Assembly: GCA_013153135.1 (NCBI GenBank)
Contig: JAADFA010000015.1
Location: 1 to 12,867 of the forward strand
DNA: 12,867 nucleotides
Reading direction: 5' to 3'
Origin: Chloroflexota bacterium
GTDB taxonomy: Bacteria > Chloroflexota > Anaerolineae > Anaerolineales > DRMV01
Below, piece after piece: positions 12,650 through 12,867 of this stretch. The notes under the pieces are model-generated. The model was not told where the DNA came from. It saw only the letters and a list, made by a program, of their open reading frames with translations, and did not search any database. Numbering within the stretch: the stretch's first letter is position 1; each line of letters opens with the position of its first letter. A program made the position numbers and the translations under genes.

Positions 12650-12867
12650 AAGCAGGAAGCAGGGAGCGGGGAGCGAAAAGTTAGAGGTTGGCGGTTGGAA
12701 GTTGGGAACCGCGGATGGACGCGGATGGTTTGGTGGTTTGAAGTTGGTAGTTTGAAGTTGGTAGTTTGAAGTTGGAGGTTGGTGGTTGGCATAAAGCGGG
12801 GAGCTGAGAGCAGGAAAGCAGGAAGCGTAGATTTTGGGCGAGATGAGTAGATGGATGTTAGAAGTTA
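12650..12867. repeat. Repeat field C after the ATPase gene
   Basis: It begins a few bases after the ATPase stop with AGCAGGAAGCAGGGAGC-type sequence, the reverse complement of the GCTCCCT family in array A. GTTAGAG and GTTGGCG-like units follow (12680-12706), then a two-unit GCGGAT element at 12707-12726. Eight GTTGGAA-like heptads in phase cover 12736-12791. More AGCAGGA-like sequence runs from 12795 to about 12827. The field reaches the window end, and no gene or terminator is visible. Confidence 0.85.

Noticed and set aside
1..12867. tRNA or rRNA genes
   Set aside because: No cloverleaf with a T-loop motif or conserved rRNA segment was noticed in the intergenic regions read by eye.

Overview
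The window is GC-rich bacterial chromosome with dense, short-spaced genes and strong Shine-Dalgarno sites. The mix of genes (DUF1385 membrane protein, M20 dipeptidase, CsaA, UPF0014/FetB, RsmA, Fur-family regulator with a P1B-4 ATPase) and the large G-rich heptanucleotide arrays between genes suggest a Chloroflexota bacterium, perhaps Anaerolineae-like. That assignment is an inference; no rRNA or other phylogenetic marker was tested.

Layout. Positions 172-1246 hold two rightward genes of unknown function: a membrane-anchored extracytoplasmic protein and a four-helix membrane protein. A strong intrinsic terminator follows at 1261-1294. A leftward pair, a DUF1385 membrane protein and an M20 metallopeptidase, shares a 4-base ATGA overlap (1336-3614). 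From a 69-base divergent promoter region a rightward six-gene run begins: mobA, csaA, an esterase, fetB, an alpha/beta hydrolase and rsmA (3684-8171). Its last four genes are joined by ATGA overlaps, so they are probably translated in a coupled way. After rsmA comes a repeat field, then one less GC-rich membrane glycosyltransferase-like gene (8519-9643), then a second repeat field and spacer. Next is a well-formed promoter driving a Fur/PerR-like regulator and a P1B-4 heavy-metal ATPase (10195-12645). A third repeat field runs to the end of the window.

Functional themes. The regulator-ATPase pair looks like a self-contained metal (probably ferrous iron) efflux operon similar in logic to PerR-PfeT. 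FetB, the permease half of another iron exporter, sits about 4 kb upstream without its ATPase partner. MobA, CsaA and RsmA serve molybdenum cofactor synthesis, tRNA binding or chaperoning, and ribosome maturation.

The most unusual structure is the intergenic repeat system. Three sequence families (GTTGGAA-like, CGACTAC-like, GCTCCCT-like) all have a 7-bp period and stay in one continuous 7-bp phase when one family changes into the next. The arrays begin at or within stop codons of the genes before them. Two near-identical copies flank the glycosyltransferase gene as direct repeats. All the functional calls rest on reading motifs by eye; no database search was run.
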